NCBI GenBank assembly: GCA_008921705.1
Contig: VFFE01006609.1
Span: 696,824 to 760,823, forward strand
DNA length: 64,000 nucleotides
Direction of reading: 5' to 3'
From: Burhinus oedicnemus
Lineage: Eukaryota > Chordata > Aves > Charadriiformes > Burhinidae
The notes beneath the pieces are model-generated. The model was not told the DNA's origin. It saw only the letters and a program-made list of their open reading frames with translations, and did no database searches. Positions 37,263 through 49,864 of this stretch are shown here, piece after piece (within the stretch, counting starts at the first letter, position 1; every line of letters starts with the position of its first letter). The translations under genes were made by a program, and so were the position numbers.

Positions 37263-40200
37263 AATCCTACTTGGGAGAAATATAGTCATATTCTGGAATA
37301 TGTATGTGTCTCTTTGTCTCTCTCTTTTTTTTTATTTTTTTTAGAATCCTTCAACTGCATTAAAATTGTGAAATTCCAGATTTTAAGTCTGTGTAGCCTG
37401 TTTTCAGCCTTATCAAGATGTAGTAATAAGAATAATTATTTGTTACTCTAGTAAAAATTAACATAAAAGTTATTGTTCAGTGATTAATATGTAATTTTTT
37501 TCTCAGCCAATCATATATTAGGCCTGTCTGTGCTTGTGAGTTTGCACTTGTGCCAGTGGCAATGTATAGAGGCAGTGTGATTTCCTGATTTTCAACAGTT
37601 GGTGCAACACTGATTGTCAATAGAAGTAGTGTTCTGTAATGTCTTTTAATGGGGATTGTAATCTCTTTTTGAGGGTCAAATTCTTCCTTCCAGGTATGCC
37701 TGTGCAGTTCTTACCTAAGTAAGCATCAGCATCTAACTTTGGAGTTTTGCACCAATGTCCCCATTTACCGTCTCAGTAAATCTTTTTCAGAATGTGTACA
37801 TGAGAGCAAGATTTGGTTTGAAGACTGTCCTATTCAGAATAAATGGTAGGTGGCTTTGAGCTCAGCCAGCTTAGCTGCAGTTGTATTATGTTTCACTTTT
37901 TTATTTCTGAAAAGAAATAAGACTAGTTGAATTAAAATGCTCCCAACAGCTCATGTATAAACTCACGGATAGTATCTGCAACGGTCAGCTTTGCATTGGT
38001 TGTTTGAAGCTGTGTCAACAGTGCAGACGTGCCGTTGGTAGGGGAGGGGTGAAGCTGCCACAACAATGGGATGCTGCGTATGCCTAGGAGCCTTGAAGTA
38101 TGGTTCACTCTGAAATATTTTTTTTTAATGAAAACTGGATTAAGTTAGGAATTCTTTGCTCAACTTGTATTAAAAAAAAAAAAAAGCCCAGCAAAATAAG
38201 CTGCTGTAATTTGTAAAGGTACAATGCACTTGTACACAGGAGATTTATTCCTTTTGTCCTCTAGTAGAGGAACCAGCTTTCCTCAAGATGCAGTGGTTTC
38301 AGGTTGTCTCTTATAGACCAGGGAGAGCCAGAGGATGGGTAAATAGCTATTGTCCTCATGGGCGATACACCAGGAAAATAACATGCTCAAGGGCAATATT
38401 GCACTTTGTTTCAGTCTGAGTTGACAGGAAGAGCAATGATGGTTTCCGCGGTGATGAGCCACATAATGGAGGCTCATGTTACCTATTAGCCAAAGACTGA
38501 GCAAACGGGTTGAGCCAGTTGCAATAGCTCCATGCTCTCTCATGATCTTGTGCCTTGACATCACTGTTGCCAGTTTGACCTAATCCATTTATATCCTCTG
38601 AGCTAATGTTTACCAGGTATCTGAGTTACAGATTTCGCCAAACAGAAACATTCCTCCACTTAGGGATTTTATGGTTTACTAGTATAACTTTGAGAAAGTT
38701 CCAGTATCTTTGCTTTGCTTTTTTTCCTTGAGGCCAGACTGAAGCCCAGACACTTGCATTTCTATTTAGTGTAGAATGCCTCGCTGCTTTAAGAAAGGAT
38801 GTAATTCCACAGCTCCATGCTGTGGGATACATGATTAAGTCACTAAGCCATTATGCGAGCTGAATGCAAGTGTCTGAAAGTTAATGGCAAACTGAATTTC
38901 ATCCAGTTCACATGCTTCTAATTATGACCGGCTGGTGTTTGTAGGTCTTATGCCAATAAAGACATCCAAAAACTACAAGTGTAACTGGATCAGAGAGCAT
39001 TTGGCTTTAACTAGCTGTCAATTAGGAGGAGAATGATGGATTCCAGATATCTTTTTGTGTCTGTGTGTATAACTGTGTCTTCACTTCTTTTTTTTCTTCC
39101 TCAAGCTCTCTCTGCATTGTAGCAATAGGATGTGCTGTTTCAGAACTACTTTGGAGGAAAAGTTCCCTAGGCACCTCCTTTTTGGCAAAGCATACCATGC
39201 TTGTAGTGTTTTAGCTTAGATATCCTCTTCAACTGCAAATGAGTCTAGTTACCTCTCCCTTGAAGTAAATTTAATAATACATTGATTTTAGCGGAATTAT
39301 ATAAGGAGAAAAAGAATGTACAGCTTGTCTAAATGAAGCCATTTACCAACATAGCTGTATCAGTGTAGCATTGCTGCTGTGGTCCTGTGTATAATTTCCC
39401 ATGTGGATGCTTTTAATCAGGAATAGAAAAGGGCCATCTTATACCAAAATAAGTGTTATAGCCGTAGCATTAAAGGTCCACTTTGATATTCTCTCCCGGC
39501 TGCAGCTTTTCTAGCAAAAGAAGTTAGCATCCTGTGTCAGCCCTCAGCTTCCTGTCGCTACTGTGTGGGTGGAGGCAGCTGCCCCCTCCGATTCCCTTCT
39601 CTACTGTTTGTTTTCTAAAGAATTTTATTAAAATAAGTTCGATTAGCATAAGCATTTTAAATTGTAATTCAATTTAAACTTGCAAATTGAAGGCAAAATA
39701 ATGACCGTTAGAGGGGCGGGGTTGAGGGTTTAGGGGTGGCTGCCATTGCAGACATCACAGCGGCAGGTAGAAGGAGCTTCAGCAGGACAGCTTAGCGCAC
39801 GTACAGTAGTACTAAGCTGCGCCTGTTCAGACAGGAAGGAGCAATATCCTGAAATGTTAGTCAAAGCTGATGGAATCAAGTGAACTGAAAAGAAATTTTG
39901 TTCCTTTGTGCAGCATCAGGTACTCCATGCTGAAAAGATCTCTTGAGATCTGTGCGCTGGAACCTCCAGTACAGTTTCTCAGATAATCCCACTGAAAACT
40001 GAGTGTCAAAATGAAATTCCATTTTATCAGTATTAATCTGCAACTTAGAGCTGAATGTATAGTCTAAAATACATGAGGCAGATTTTGGCCCTATCAGCTG
40101 ATGGATAGAAGAGTGAGTGTTCACTTGCCAGAAGAGTGAGTGTTCACAGTTGTTTTCTCTGTGGATTTATTCAGCACCATTTGTCATGAATTAATGATCA

Positions 40201-40984
40201 ATTGTTAATTCAATATTCACTTTTCCAGCTGCACTGATTAGATGCAGAAATCTAAAATAATAAGTCACATGACATTGTTTCTGTTGCCAGTAAGATGAGT
40301 CTAACTTGAATAATATTTGAACAACTCAAATAATTCAAATGAGCTCATGGAAACTGAATTTATAATATTTCCTGTGCATCTTCACATGTACGAGCTTAAC
40401 AATTTGTTTTCTGAAATAGTCATGACTGTGTTAATAGGGAGGAATAATTGTATGTGCAACGCAAACTAATAATTGTGCTCAGTATTTTCCATTGTTCAAC
40501 TTCCACCAAGAAATGTCACAAATTATAAATACTTTATTTAAAATCTCCCCCTAATAAGAGGCAGGTAATCAAGACTCTGCTGTGATTTTTGTGATCAGCT
40601 TTTCACACTGGATTGAGCTAAACCAAGACCCTATTCCACACTGTGGGAGTGCTTTGAGATCAGGATGAAAGACTGATAGTTTGTGTCCCAAAGAATAGTC
40701 AGTATTATGGATTTTACTTGAAAGTGGAATTGGCATGTATTGGGAGCATGCACAGGGAACTCCAGTTCTGAGCGTTTTTAAATTGGAAAAGTTGAGATTC
40801 AGATGTTTTTAAGTCAGCTGCTACACCATTTTTATTGTTGTTATTCTAACTGTTGTGAACTAAAGAACGTTTGGGGTCTAAAATCAGTAATGGAAATGGT
40901 GCTGAGTGGTGATAGCGCTGTTGTGTACTGTGCTGTGTATGACCCCCAAAGAGATCAGTCAGTCAAGAGCCTTCTGAAGGGACG
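37263..40984. other. Unique non-coding DNA with T/A tracts and a short direct repeat
   Basis: A CT-to-T tract lies at 37309-37344 and ends in TTAG. There is an A14 run at 38172-38185 and an 18-bp direct repeat at 40107-40147. The segment 39600-39720 is notably AT-rich with TTTAAATTGTAATTCAATTT-like near-palindromic words, of the kind seen in conserved non-coding elements, but conservation cannot be judged here. No gene found. Confidence 0.55.
40107..40147. repeat. 18-bp direct repeat, period 23
   Basis: AGAAGAGTGAGTGTTCAC occurs exactly at 40107-40124 and again at 40130-40147, separated by TTGCC. It looks like a small recent tandem duplication, since both copies are identical. Confidence 0.9.
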
Positions 40985-42737
40985 GGTGCAGCAAAGCCCC
41001 ATAGGCTTGTCATCTCAAAGAAATTTCTATAAATACATTAGCAACAAAAGGAGAGCTAAGGAGAATCTCCATCCTCTATTGGATACAAGGAGGAAACATA
41101 GTGACACAGGATGAGGAAAAGGCTGAGGCACTTAATGCTTTCTTTGCCTCAGTCTTTAATAGTAAGACCAGTTGTTCTCTGAGTACCCAGCCTGCTGAGC
41201 TGGAAGACAGGGATGGGGAGCAGTGTGAAGCCCCCATAATCCAAGGGGAGATGGTTAGTGACCTGCTACATGACTTAGACATAAGTCTGTGGGGCTGGAT
41301 GGGATCCACCCAAGGGTACTGAGGGAGCAGAAGTGCTCACCAAGCCAGATGCCCATCTACAAGAAGGGCTGGAAGGAGGATCTAGGGAACTACAGGCCTG
41401 TCAGTCTGACCTTGGTGCCGGGAAAGGTTATGGAGCAGACTATCTTGAGTGCCATCGTGCGGCACGTACAGAACAACCAGGTGATCAGGACCAGTCAGCA
41501 TGGGTTTATGAAAGGCAAGTCCTGCTTGACTAACCTGATCTCCTTCTATGACAGGGTGACCCACTTACTACATGAGGGAAAGGCTGTGGATGTTGTCTGC
41601 CTAGACTTTAGTAAAGCCTTTGACACCGTTTCCCACAGCGTTCTCCTGGAGAAACTGGCTGCTCATGGCTTGGATGGGCATACAGTTTGCTGGGTAAAAA
41701 ACTGGCTGGGTGGCTTGGCCCAAAGAGTGGTGGTGAATGGAGTTAAATCCAGTTGGCGACCGGTCACAAGTGATCTTCCCCAGGGCTCCGTATTGGGGCT
41801 GGTTCTGTTTAATATCTTTATCAACGATCTGAACGAGGGACCGAGTGCACCCTCAGTAAGTTTACAGGCAACACCAGGTTGAGCGGGAGCGTTGATCTGC
41901 TTGAGGGTAGGATGGCTCAGAGGGATCTGGACAGGCTGGATTGATGGGCCAAGGCCAATGGTATGAGGTTCAACAAGGCCAAGTGCCGGGTCCTGCACTT
42001 GGGTCACAACAACCCCATGCAGCGCTACAGGCTTGGGGAAGAGTGGCTGGAAAGCTGCCTGGCAGAAAAGGACCTGGGGGTGTTGGTGTACAGCCAGCTG
42101 AATAGGAGCCAACAGTGTGCCCAGGTGGCCAAGAAGGCCAACAGCATCCTGGCCTGTGTCAGGAATAGTGTGACCAGCAGGACTAGGGAAGTGGTTGTCA
42201 CCCTGTACTCAGCACTGGTGAGACCCCACCTCGAATACCGCATTCAGTTTTGGGCCCCTCACTACAAGAAAGACATTGAGGTGCTGGAGCGTGTCCAGAG
42301 AAGGCCAACAAAGCTGGTGAAGGGTCTAGAGCACAAGCCTTCTGAGGAGCAGCTGAGGGAACTGGGGTTGTTTAGCCTGGAGAAAAGGAGGCTCAGGGGA
42401 GAGCTTCTCTCTCTCTACAGCTACTTGAGAGGAGGGTGTAGCAAGGTGGGGGTCAGTCTCTTCTCCCAAGTAACGGTAGGACAAGAAGAAACAGTCTCAA
42501 GTTGCACCAGGGGAGGTTTAGATTGGATGTTAGGAAATATTTCTTCACCGAAAGGGTTATCAAACATTGTAACAGGCTGCCCAGGGAAGTGGTGGAATCA
42601 CCATCCCTGGAGGTATTTAAAAGCCGGGTAGACGTCATGCTGAGTGACATGGTTTAGGGGTGGTTTTGGCAGTGGTAGGCTGATGGTTGGACTTGATGAT
42701 CTTAAAGGTCTCTTCCAACCAAAACGATTCTAAAATG
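40985..42737 (+). mobile_element. CR1 LINE, 5'-truncated, with reverse transcriptase and 3' end
   Basis: This is the best preserved transposon of the window. It starts in the middle of CR1 ORF2, becomes clearly alignable from about 41017 (NFYKYISNKRRAKENLHPLL-type peptide), runs through the reverse transcriptase, the C-terminal tail and a short 3' UTR, and ends GGTCTCTTCCAACCAAAACG then ATTCTAAAATG. That end is the usual CR1 terminus with a decayed end repeat. The endonuclease and ORF1 are missing. Compared with the usual CR1 order, about 80 bases are missing near 41341, between CTCACCAAGCC and AGATGCCCATCTAC. The 3' end type differs from that of the element at 294-848, so the two belong to different subfamilies. 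Confidence 0.95.
41017..42656 (+). pseudogene. Broken CR1 ORF2 (reverse transcriptase)
   Basis: The frame must be changed several times: near 41100, near 41289, between 41845 and 41861, near 42490 and near 42600. An in-frame TGA lies at about 41942-41944. Visible landmarks are YRPVSLT (about 41391), [16 protein letters not shown] (about 41506), motif A as [13 protein letters not shown] (about 41600-41638), and motif B as [17 protein letters not shown] (about 41780-41832; the usual P after LG is L). Motif C lies at 41861-41875, where the expected F-A-D-D-T reads F-T-G-N-T, so both catalytic aspartates are gone. The tail keeps [19 protein letters not shown] and [14 protein letters not shown]. 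It cannot encode an active enzyme. Confidence 0.93.
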
Positions 42738-44879
42738 CCAAAAGAAAGATTCCTAGACTGTGCAGACCTCGTTACTCAAGAGCATTCAGCTCTCTGTCTG
42801 TCTGTCCATAGTGTGATCTAGCAATTTGAAGTAACAAGTTGCAAGGCAAATACATAGGTAAATGTGCTTGCTACCTACCTTTGAATACTCTTTAAAATAA
42901 CTGCTTCAGAACCAGAATCAACAGTAATGCAAACCTAACGGACAGAAAGAATTGGACGTAAATGACGGCTTAGTATAATTGATGCCTACGTGCCTGCTGT
43001 AAAAGGCTTGTAGAACACATGCATCTTGCTTTGATTTGGTACTTTGTAGTAGAGTTGTAAATGATGCATAGCTAAGATTAGATAGGAGGATCTTGCAACC
43101 ACTTACAACCTGATTTGCAGTTCCTAGCAGCTGCCTCTGCGGTGATAGTTGTAGCTGTGTCATTTGCCGAGAGGACTCTTCAGGTGCAAGATGTCTTCCA
43201 CAGGCCCAGCTAGCCAGCTGTTTCTCAGACATACACCCTGCTCGGGATTTGTTGTTAGTGAAAGGTCAGATCTGCCTGTGTTTGTGTCACTGTGTTTACA
43301 TAGGTTCAAGCAGAACCAGCAAAAATCTAATGTTTTGTGGCAACTTTTCACTTAACTAAGAGTGAACAACAGTGAATCAAACCCTGCGTACAAAATTCTT
43401 GTTAGGTCATCTTCTTCATGACTTTGAGGTACAATGTCTTGATGTGAAACATCAGCATGATCTTTCATGTAAATTATGCCTGCCTGTTTTATGTTTGATT
43501 TGGCTCGCACAAGGTACTAATAGCTCTTAATTGTTAAGTAAGTTTTATTCAGCTTTGAGTAAACGCTTATGTTTTTCTTGCCAGAAAAAAAAAATAAATC
43601 ACTGCTACCAGCAAAAAGTAAGTTATTTTCTATTACAAATCAGTGTAAATAATGGCTGTATTCTAGAGTCTTTGGGGGGATTGTAGGATTGGACCTCTCC
43701 ATGTATCCTGCTTTATCTTTATTTACTGTATTTTGCCCTGTCATTTTGATCTCACCTATTAACACTGATGTATGGCACACAAAGAGGTGTCACTTTCTGT
43801 GACTGTTCTATCTGGGACTACATGTGTAATTTCTCTGAAACATAGCCTGGTAGATTCGTACATAAGCATTTGAAAGGAAGAGTGGAAGTCACTTCAGTTG
43901 GGTGGAACAGTATTGTTCTGAACTGGATTTTCAAAACAATAACTTGTTTGTTTTGGGAGGGGTGGTTGTTGTTTTGTTTGGGTCTGTCCCCCTGTGCTTG
44001 CAATTTTCAGACAATTTTCAGATGTATGGCTCTGAAAAGAATTGTTTGCAGTGTTCCAGCTCACGTTGTCATTTAGTAGCTGGATTCAGTAAATTACACA
44101 ATCATGTCACAGACTATCAGTAAAATGCTAAGCCACTTAGGATTATTTTGTGTATTTGGAGTTAGATAATAGTTACTTTTTACTAGCTATTTCATACAAA
44201 CTCACAAGAGAACTAACCTCTGTGACATGAGAAAAAGCAGTTTCATGCTATTCTGATCTAAAATGTTGGAAAAGGTAATGCAGTTACATACACTGGGGCT
44301 TCCTATGAGATATTATGGATAGTGATATGTGATTATTGGCATTCTTTGAAGCAATCAGGCTTAAACTTCTTTCAACAAGAAAACAAAAAACAAGCTTAGT
44401 GGAAATGGAACAAGAAGCTGAAATAGAGGAAAAAAATCTCTAAGGAAGTACACTTTCTAAAGATCTTTCATGTTTACATTTCTTTTTTCCTTACTGTGAA
44501 TAGAGCAGCGTGAATGCGGTAACAGCAGGGCTCATTTGAAACTTGTCTCGGGGAGTTCTGCGTATGCAAGGCACACAGAATTTACCTTTTAAAGTAGGCT
44601 TGTTTCTTCAAGGTACCAAATTCCTTACACTTTTATTCAAGTCATTCCTCACAGAAGCTCTCAAAAATTATTAAGATCCTGGGCGGAGAGTTGCATATAT
44701 AGTACCTTTTGGAAGTCGGATTCACTCTTGGTTTAATACCTGTCATGTTTGGACTGCAGAGAATTAAATTGGAGATTTTGGTCGGTAACTGCTACATGTT
44801 CTGTACTGTTATGATAATTAAATGATGTTTGGACTATAAAAAACAAATGAGTTTTAGCTATTTAAGAAATTACTGACAC

Positions 44880-44920
44880 TCAGCTGGGAATTTCATCCCC
44901 CCACCCTCACCCCCAGCTGA
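44880..44920. repeat. Inverted repeat with C-rich loop
   Basis: TCAGCTGGG (44880-44888) and CCCAGCTGA (44912-44920) are perfect 9-base reverse complements. The 23-base spacer contains runs of 6, 3 and 5 C. The reverse strand thus has three G-runs, one short of a standard quadruplex. Confidence 0.7.
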
Positions 44921-45218
44921 TTTGGGATAATTGACCATGAGTAAATTCCTAGTTTATTACAGTATAAGATCATACCTTGTAGGTTAAGTCACTTCTAGTG
45001 AAGATGTTTTCAGTTTACACAATTTGGACTGGGAGTAAATGCAGTATTATTTTCTCTCAGTTGAGAATGGGGGTTATTTTCAGCCAGGACATTCTTAAAC
45101 TTCCTGACATGGTATTCCTATGTGTCTGGTCATTCCTGTAGGAAGTTCCTCCAGACATTTTTAACAGCAGTATTATATTTGTGGCAACTTTGGTCTTGCA
45201 GATGCTGGAGCAACCTAC

Positions 45219-45280
45219 TTTTTTCTTGTTTTCCCCCCCCTCCCCCCTTTTATTTTTTTTTTTCTTTATTTTCTCTCAAC
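45219..45280. repeat. Pyrimidine tract with two C-runs
   Basis: A nearly pure T/C stretch with C8 (45233-45240), C6 (45242-45247) and a following T-rich run. Such mirror-like polypurine/polypyrimidine DNA can adopt triplex forms and is also prone to length errors in assembly. Confidence 0.85.
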
Positions 45281-46607
45281 TAACAACCATGACATTAGCT
45301 GTTTGTCCAAGAGTCCTGCTAGGTCTTCCAGTCTTTCTTGCAAAAGCGGGTGGAGTAGCCTGGTACAGAACCACTCAAGGCTCTTCTGTGATTGTCCTCT
45401 CCCCAAGTGTAATGACAGCGTAATTGTTGCTACCTAGAGATTGGCTCATCTTCTAATCAACGTACCAGAGTTCCTGTCATGACTGCCTCTTCTGACTGTG
45501 TTTGTGGGAAAGAGGGTTGTTGGGAACCACCTGTGAACCACCAAATTAAGCTGGATACGCCACCACCCTGCTGTCTGCCTTTGTTTGTGAAGTCTTTAGG
45601 AAAGTGAATGGCAATGAGTCAGAGAGCTGTCCTGGTAGGTCACACATAGCTCATGGAACTGTAAACTGGCTAACATGGCTTGAAGTCAGCAGGTCTGCTG
45701 GCTGTAGTCATTTAGGGACTACAGTCTCCAAAAACTGCACAACCAAATAGTTAAGCTTGCACATGGTCAGTGTTCTGGTGTTTGTATCTGAGTTTTCCCT
45801 AGTATAAATAGTTTGAAGAAGATCAAAAAATGTCTCAGAGAATTGTAATAACTCATGATTTCATAACTCTTTGCTGGTTTTGTTGTCATCTTTTATATCA
45901 ATTGTCTGTGCCTGCCTGCCAATTTATTTGTATAATTCTTGCTGCAGACATAGAATTTTGAACCAAATCAGTGTCCTTGCTCTGTTGTGCTTTAATTTAC
46001 CTGTCACTTAACTGACTTTGCAGCTTGATATTTTATGTATCTAGTCATTTTCCAGGTTTCACCAAATTTGTTATTCCAGAATACTGCACTTGGTGTATCA
46101 CACCTCAAATGTGTATGCTTTGTGTTTTATAGTCATATTGTGTTTTCTAATGCTTATATAGGAAAATATTCAACTCTTCTCTCTTTAGCTTTCTACTTTC
46201 ACTTGCTGTTACCTTATTTTGAAAGTTTTTGCACACTAACAGATAGTATGAGACTGATTCCCCCACTGTTTTACTTCAGTTCTACATGTGTGCAATACTC
46301 TGGATTGAATTGGAGCACTATCAGCAGAGGAGCAAGCTGTTGGACTCAGGGTCTGCCCTGTATTTTAGAGGCAGCATTTTAGCACAGATTTGTACTTGAG
46401 AGTTTTTCTTCTCATCATCTTTATATGTGTGCAGGTGAAATTAGTTATCGGTCACTCAAATTAAATTCCACATATGGAATCACCTATTTAAGGTAGTGGC
46501 AATTTTAATCCATCTATCAAATAGGCAATTTAACCTTCTGTATCTAATGAGACCTACTTTTCATCAAGTTTTCAGTGACAGGAATTTCTGGGGACCGATC
46601 AATACAT

Positions 46608-47406
46608 GTTGCCATTCAGAGTGACCTAGACAGGCTGGAAGAATGGGCAGACGGGAACTTATGAAATCCACCAAGGACCAATGCATAGGCCTGCACCTGG
46701 CAGGGAAGAACCTCTTGCAGTAACACAAGTTGGGCACCAACTGGTGGGGGAGCAGCTCTGCTGAAAAGCAACAGGCAGCAAGCTGAACGTGAGCCAGCGG
46801 CATAGCCAGGCAGCAAAGCAACCCGGGCTGCAGGAGCAGGAGCACAGCCAGTACGTTGAGGAAAGTGATTATCTGCCTTTTACTCAGATGTTGGTAGACC
46901 ACGTCTCGATTACTGTGCCCAGTTTTGTCCCCCACCCCTACAGACACCCAGTACAAGAAAGATACTGATTACGCTGAGTGAACTCAGCAGAGGGCTGCCG
47001 AGCTCGTCAAGGAGCTGGAGCACACGCCTTATGCAGAGGGATTGACAGTAGTGGGCTTGTTTAGCCTGGAGAAGAGGAGGTCTAGACAGGACCTAATAGC
47101 AGCCTTCCAATGTTCATGAGTGTCTTCACAGTGATGCATGGTGGGGAAGATGAGAGACAAGGGGCAGAGTGGCTTTGACTGGATAGAAGGAAAATCTGTT
47201 TTTACTGTTGGGACAGTCAAACATCAAAACAGGCTGTGCACAGAGGTTGTGTAGTCTCCATCCTGAGAGACTTTCGAGACATGAGTAGATGAAGTGCTGA
47301 GTAATCTGGCCTGATCTTATAGCTGGCCCTCCTTTGAATAGGAGTTTGGACTAGCCACCTCCTGAGATCTGTTCCAGCCTGGATTTTCCTGTGATACTAT
47401 AAAATG
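46608..47406 (+). mobile_element. Older CR1 LINE, 3' part
   Basis: Starting near TGCCATTCAGAG the DNA follows CR1 ORF2 after the catalytic core: GACCTAGACAGGCTGGAAGA (QRDLDRLEEWAD-type), GCCTGCACCTGGCAGGGAAG, TCTCGATTACTGTGCCCAGT (LDYCAQF-type), CAGAGGGCTGCCGAGCTCGT, GGCTTGTTTAGCCTGGAGAA ([13 protein letters not shown]), and an end GTTTGGACTAGCCACCTCCT to CCTGTGATACTATAAAATG. Frames are broken throughout by stops and indels, so this is an intermediate-age copy, more diverged than the one at 41 kb. A reverse-strand open frame of 130 codons (46956-46564) is only its antisense shadow. Confidence 0.88.
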
Positions 47407-49850
47407 TAATTGTCACTTTAAAAAAAAAATAATTTAAGCTCTTTAAATATTCCTAGGAAAAAAGATATGAAAGTGTATATATATACTTAGCGAGAAATTT
47501 AGTGTCTGTAATTCTAGCAGCAGCAAGGTATGACCTTGCAACATGTCACGGAAAGAACAACTTAAGTCCATTTAGGCTCTCAAAATAAAGATAAGTTTCA
47601 TTTCAATGACCAATATGTGTTCAGATAAAATGAATTATGTGTACATATATTTGTGTTACATTTAGTAAAATGATCCCTCAGAAAAAAATGTTGAAACATT
47701 TTTTAAAACATACAAGTAATCTCACTGAACTTGCTGATACTTTTATTTATTTTATTAGGATACTTTGAAAATCTTTATAGGGTTTTAGAAGTGCAGACAT
47801 TTCTAATAAATACATATAGTATAAATCCATCAAATACCATTGTATTTGAGTGAAAGATATAAAAAGCAGCAATAAGGCAGCCCTCCTCTGGACATCAGAA
47901 AAGAGCCCAAGTATAGCCTAAAGCAGTTAGTGCAACGTGCTTGTAGAGGTTGATGAAGACGTCCTTTACAAAATGACACTGCCCAGAAGCATGATCAGTG
48001 ACTGGGATGAATTTTTTGAGTGATCACACACAGCAGAGAACTGTTTGAACTGGTGTTTGTTTCTGGTATTTATGCAGTACTGAGTTTCCACTGAGACTCT
48101 TCCAACTAATATGCCTATACTTATGATATGACTGCAAAGAGGATGTCACATTCTTCTACTTTAGAAGAATAGTAATTTGCTGGTGAAAATGATAACAAAA
48201 TAAAGCATTATTATGTGCGGAATGGAGTGCTACCCAGAATAATTCTCTTCCATGTAGGATCCATTTCCCCTTCTGCTTTGGAGCTGTGGTGTATAGGTCC
48301 TGATCTGCATAAACATGAATATTTGGTTGAAATCACATTTCCAGGAATCATGTCATAATAAGCAGGAAAGCAAACCAACTATATTTTACAAGATAAAATT
48401 CTTCTGACTTACGTGGATGTTATTCTAATTATTGAATATACTTGAAAATATTTCTATTAAAAGTAAGCTATTGCACCATGTTGTGTTCTTTTAAAAGTGC
48501 ATCAAGAAGATATACTCCATGAGTGATATGGGTACCACTTGTTCCCAACAGTAACAAAACAACAGGAGAAATTTTCACTTCATGTGTTATTTCTGCCCCT
48601 AAAATTTTAAGCCAGTCTTCCATCATCTTCCTTTTATCTTTTATCGTAACCTGTGATAGGTTTACCTTGAGTGCTCTGTTCTGTCTTAAGAGCTGATGCT
48701 TAACCTTTGTTCTAGATGACTATTCAGTGTCTAATTAGCTTGGTCTTTAAAACAAAAAAAACAAGCTCTATCAAGCATGTTATAAAATCCCTCCTACTCC
48801 CTTATCATTCTTTCTCCCCAGCTTCCTCATTTTGGTGTCTGAAGTTATTCTGTATTACTCCCTCTTTTGTATTACCTTTTACAGAATCTTTTCTGATCTC
48901 CTAGTTACCACAATTTTCTTTGTTACTTTATTATACAGACGATTATCTAGTCTCTTACAATATCAGGGCTTGTTCTGTTGCCGGCTTTTTGTGATTGAGT
49001 ATCACCCTTGGCATTTGTAAGCTTCTGTAATTACTAGCCATTCCAGAGGGTTTCAGTTGCTCCCTAATTTTGTTGACTAGTTTTTGAGCAATGCAGAGAG
49101 TTCCTGTTTAGTCTCACTTCATTAGTTCTGAAACCTTTCCCATTTTGAAATCTATGATTTGCATTATATGAAGGCTACTAGTGCTTGCTGTTCTCACCCC
49201 TTACCTTTCACATTCTGTAGTCACAGCAGCATATATACCCTCCTGTTATTCCTCTAGCACTCCTTGGTGACCATATACTGTGCTCCCTTTTTATTTTATT
49301 TTACCTTGCCCTCTTGCTCTTGAAAGAATTTGAATTTGTGAGTTAGGTGGGAGAATCTCAGAATTCTGTCTAGGGATGACTTGTGCCATGGCCTTCTTCC
49401 TTTTTCCTAAAGCAAAAGCTTCAAACTAGCAAAATCGTACTTTTCACTCTGTCACAGTCTAAAATTAGGTTTTATTTTCTTGATATGCCACGTATTGCAG
49501 CATAGTGCTCAAACCACTCTTTGGCTTTGTGCTGTTGCTCTGTTTATAGAGGTTGTAGAAGGGAAGCAGCAGAATTCAGAAATAAGATAAACAAAAGCTT
49601 AGACCTTGTCATAGGCTTACTGAGTATTCAAAACGGACAAGGAGAGGTCATCTGTTTTAAGGTTCAAGAACTTCTTTGACTGGATTTTTGCCTATCATGG
49701 AAGCCTTAAGTTTGTTTCAAGGATAAGTCAGTTCAAAAGCATTTTTTTTTCTTGTGCATATGCAGGAAAGGAAAAAGGATACTCGGAGTCCTCAATTGGC
49801 CCAGGTCAGTTCTCTCTCATACACACAGTGCTCTGTGCTTGAGATATATA

Positions 49851-49864
49851 TAGATAGATAGATA
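49851..49864. repeat. Short TAGA microsatellite
   Basis: Three and a half perfect TAGA units following a TA-rich leader and followed by a decayed copy (AACGAGAGATATAT). It is short and may be variable between individuals. Confidence 0.8.

Larger units (their letters stand above)
42738..46607. other. Unique non-coding DNA between two CR1 copies
   Basis: No gene found. It contains a C-rich inverted repeat (44880-44920) and a strong pyrimidine tract (45219-45280). Open frames stay at about 115 codons or less (longest 46035-46382) and are unlike known proteins. Confidence 0.6.

Noticed and set aside
41663..42112. Reverse open frame of 149 codons.
   Set aside because: It is the antisense shadow of the CR1 reverse transcriptase.
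46564..46956. Reverse open frame of 130 codons.
   Set aside because: It is the antisense shadow of the older CR1 copy.
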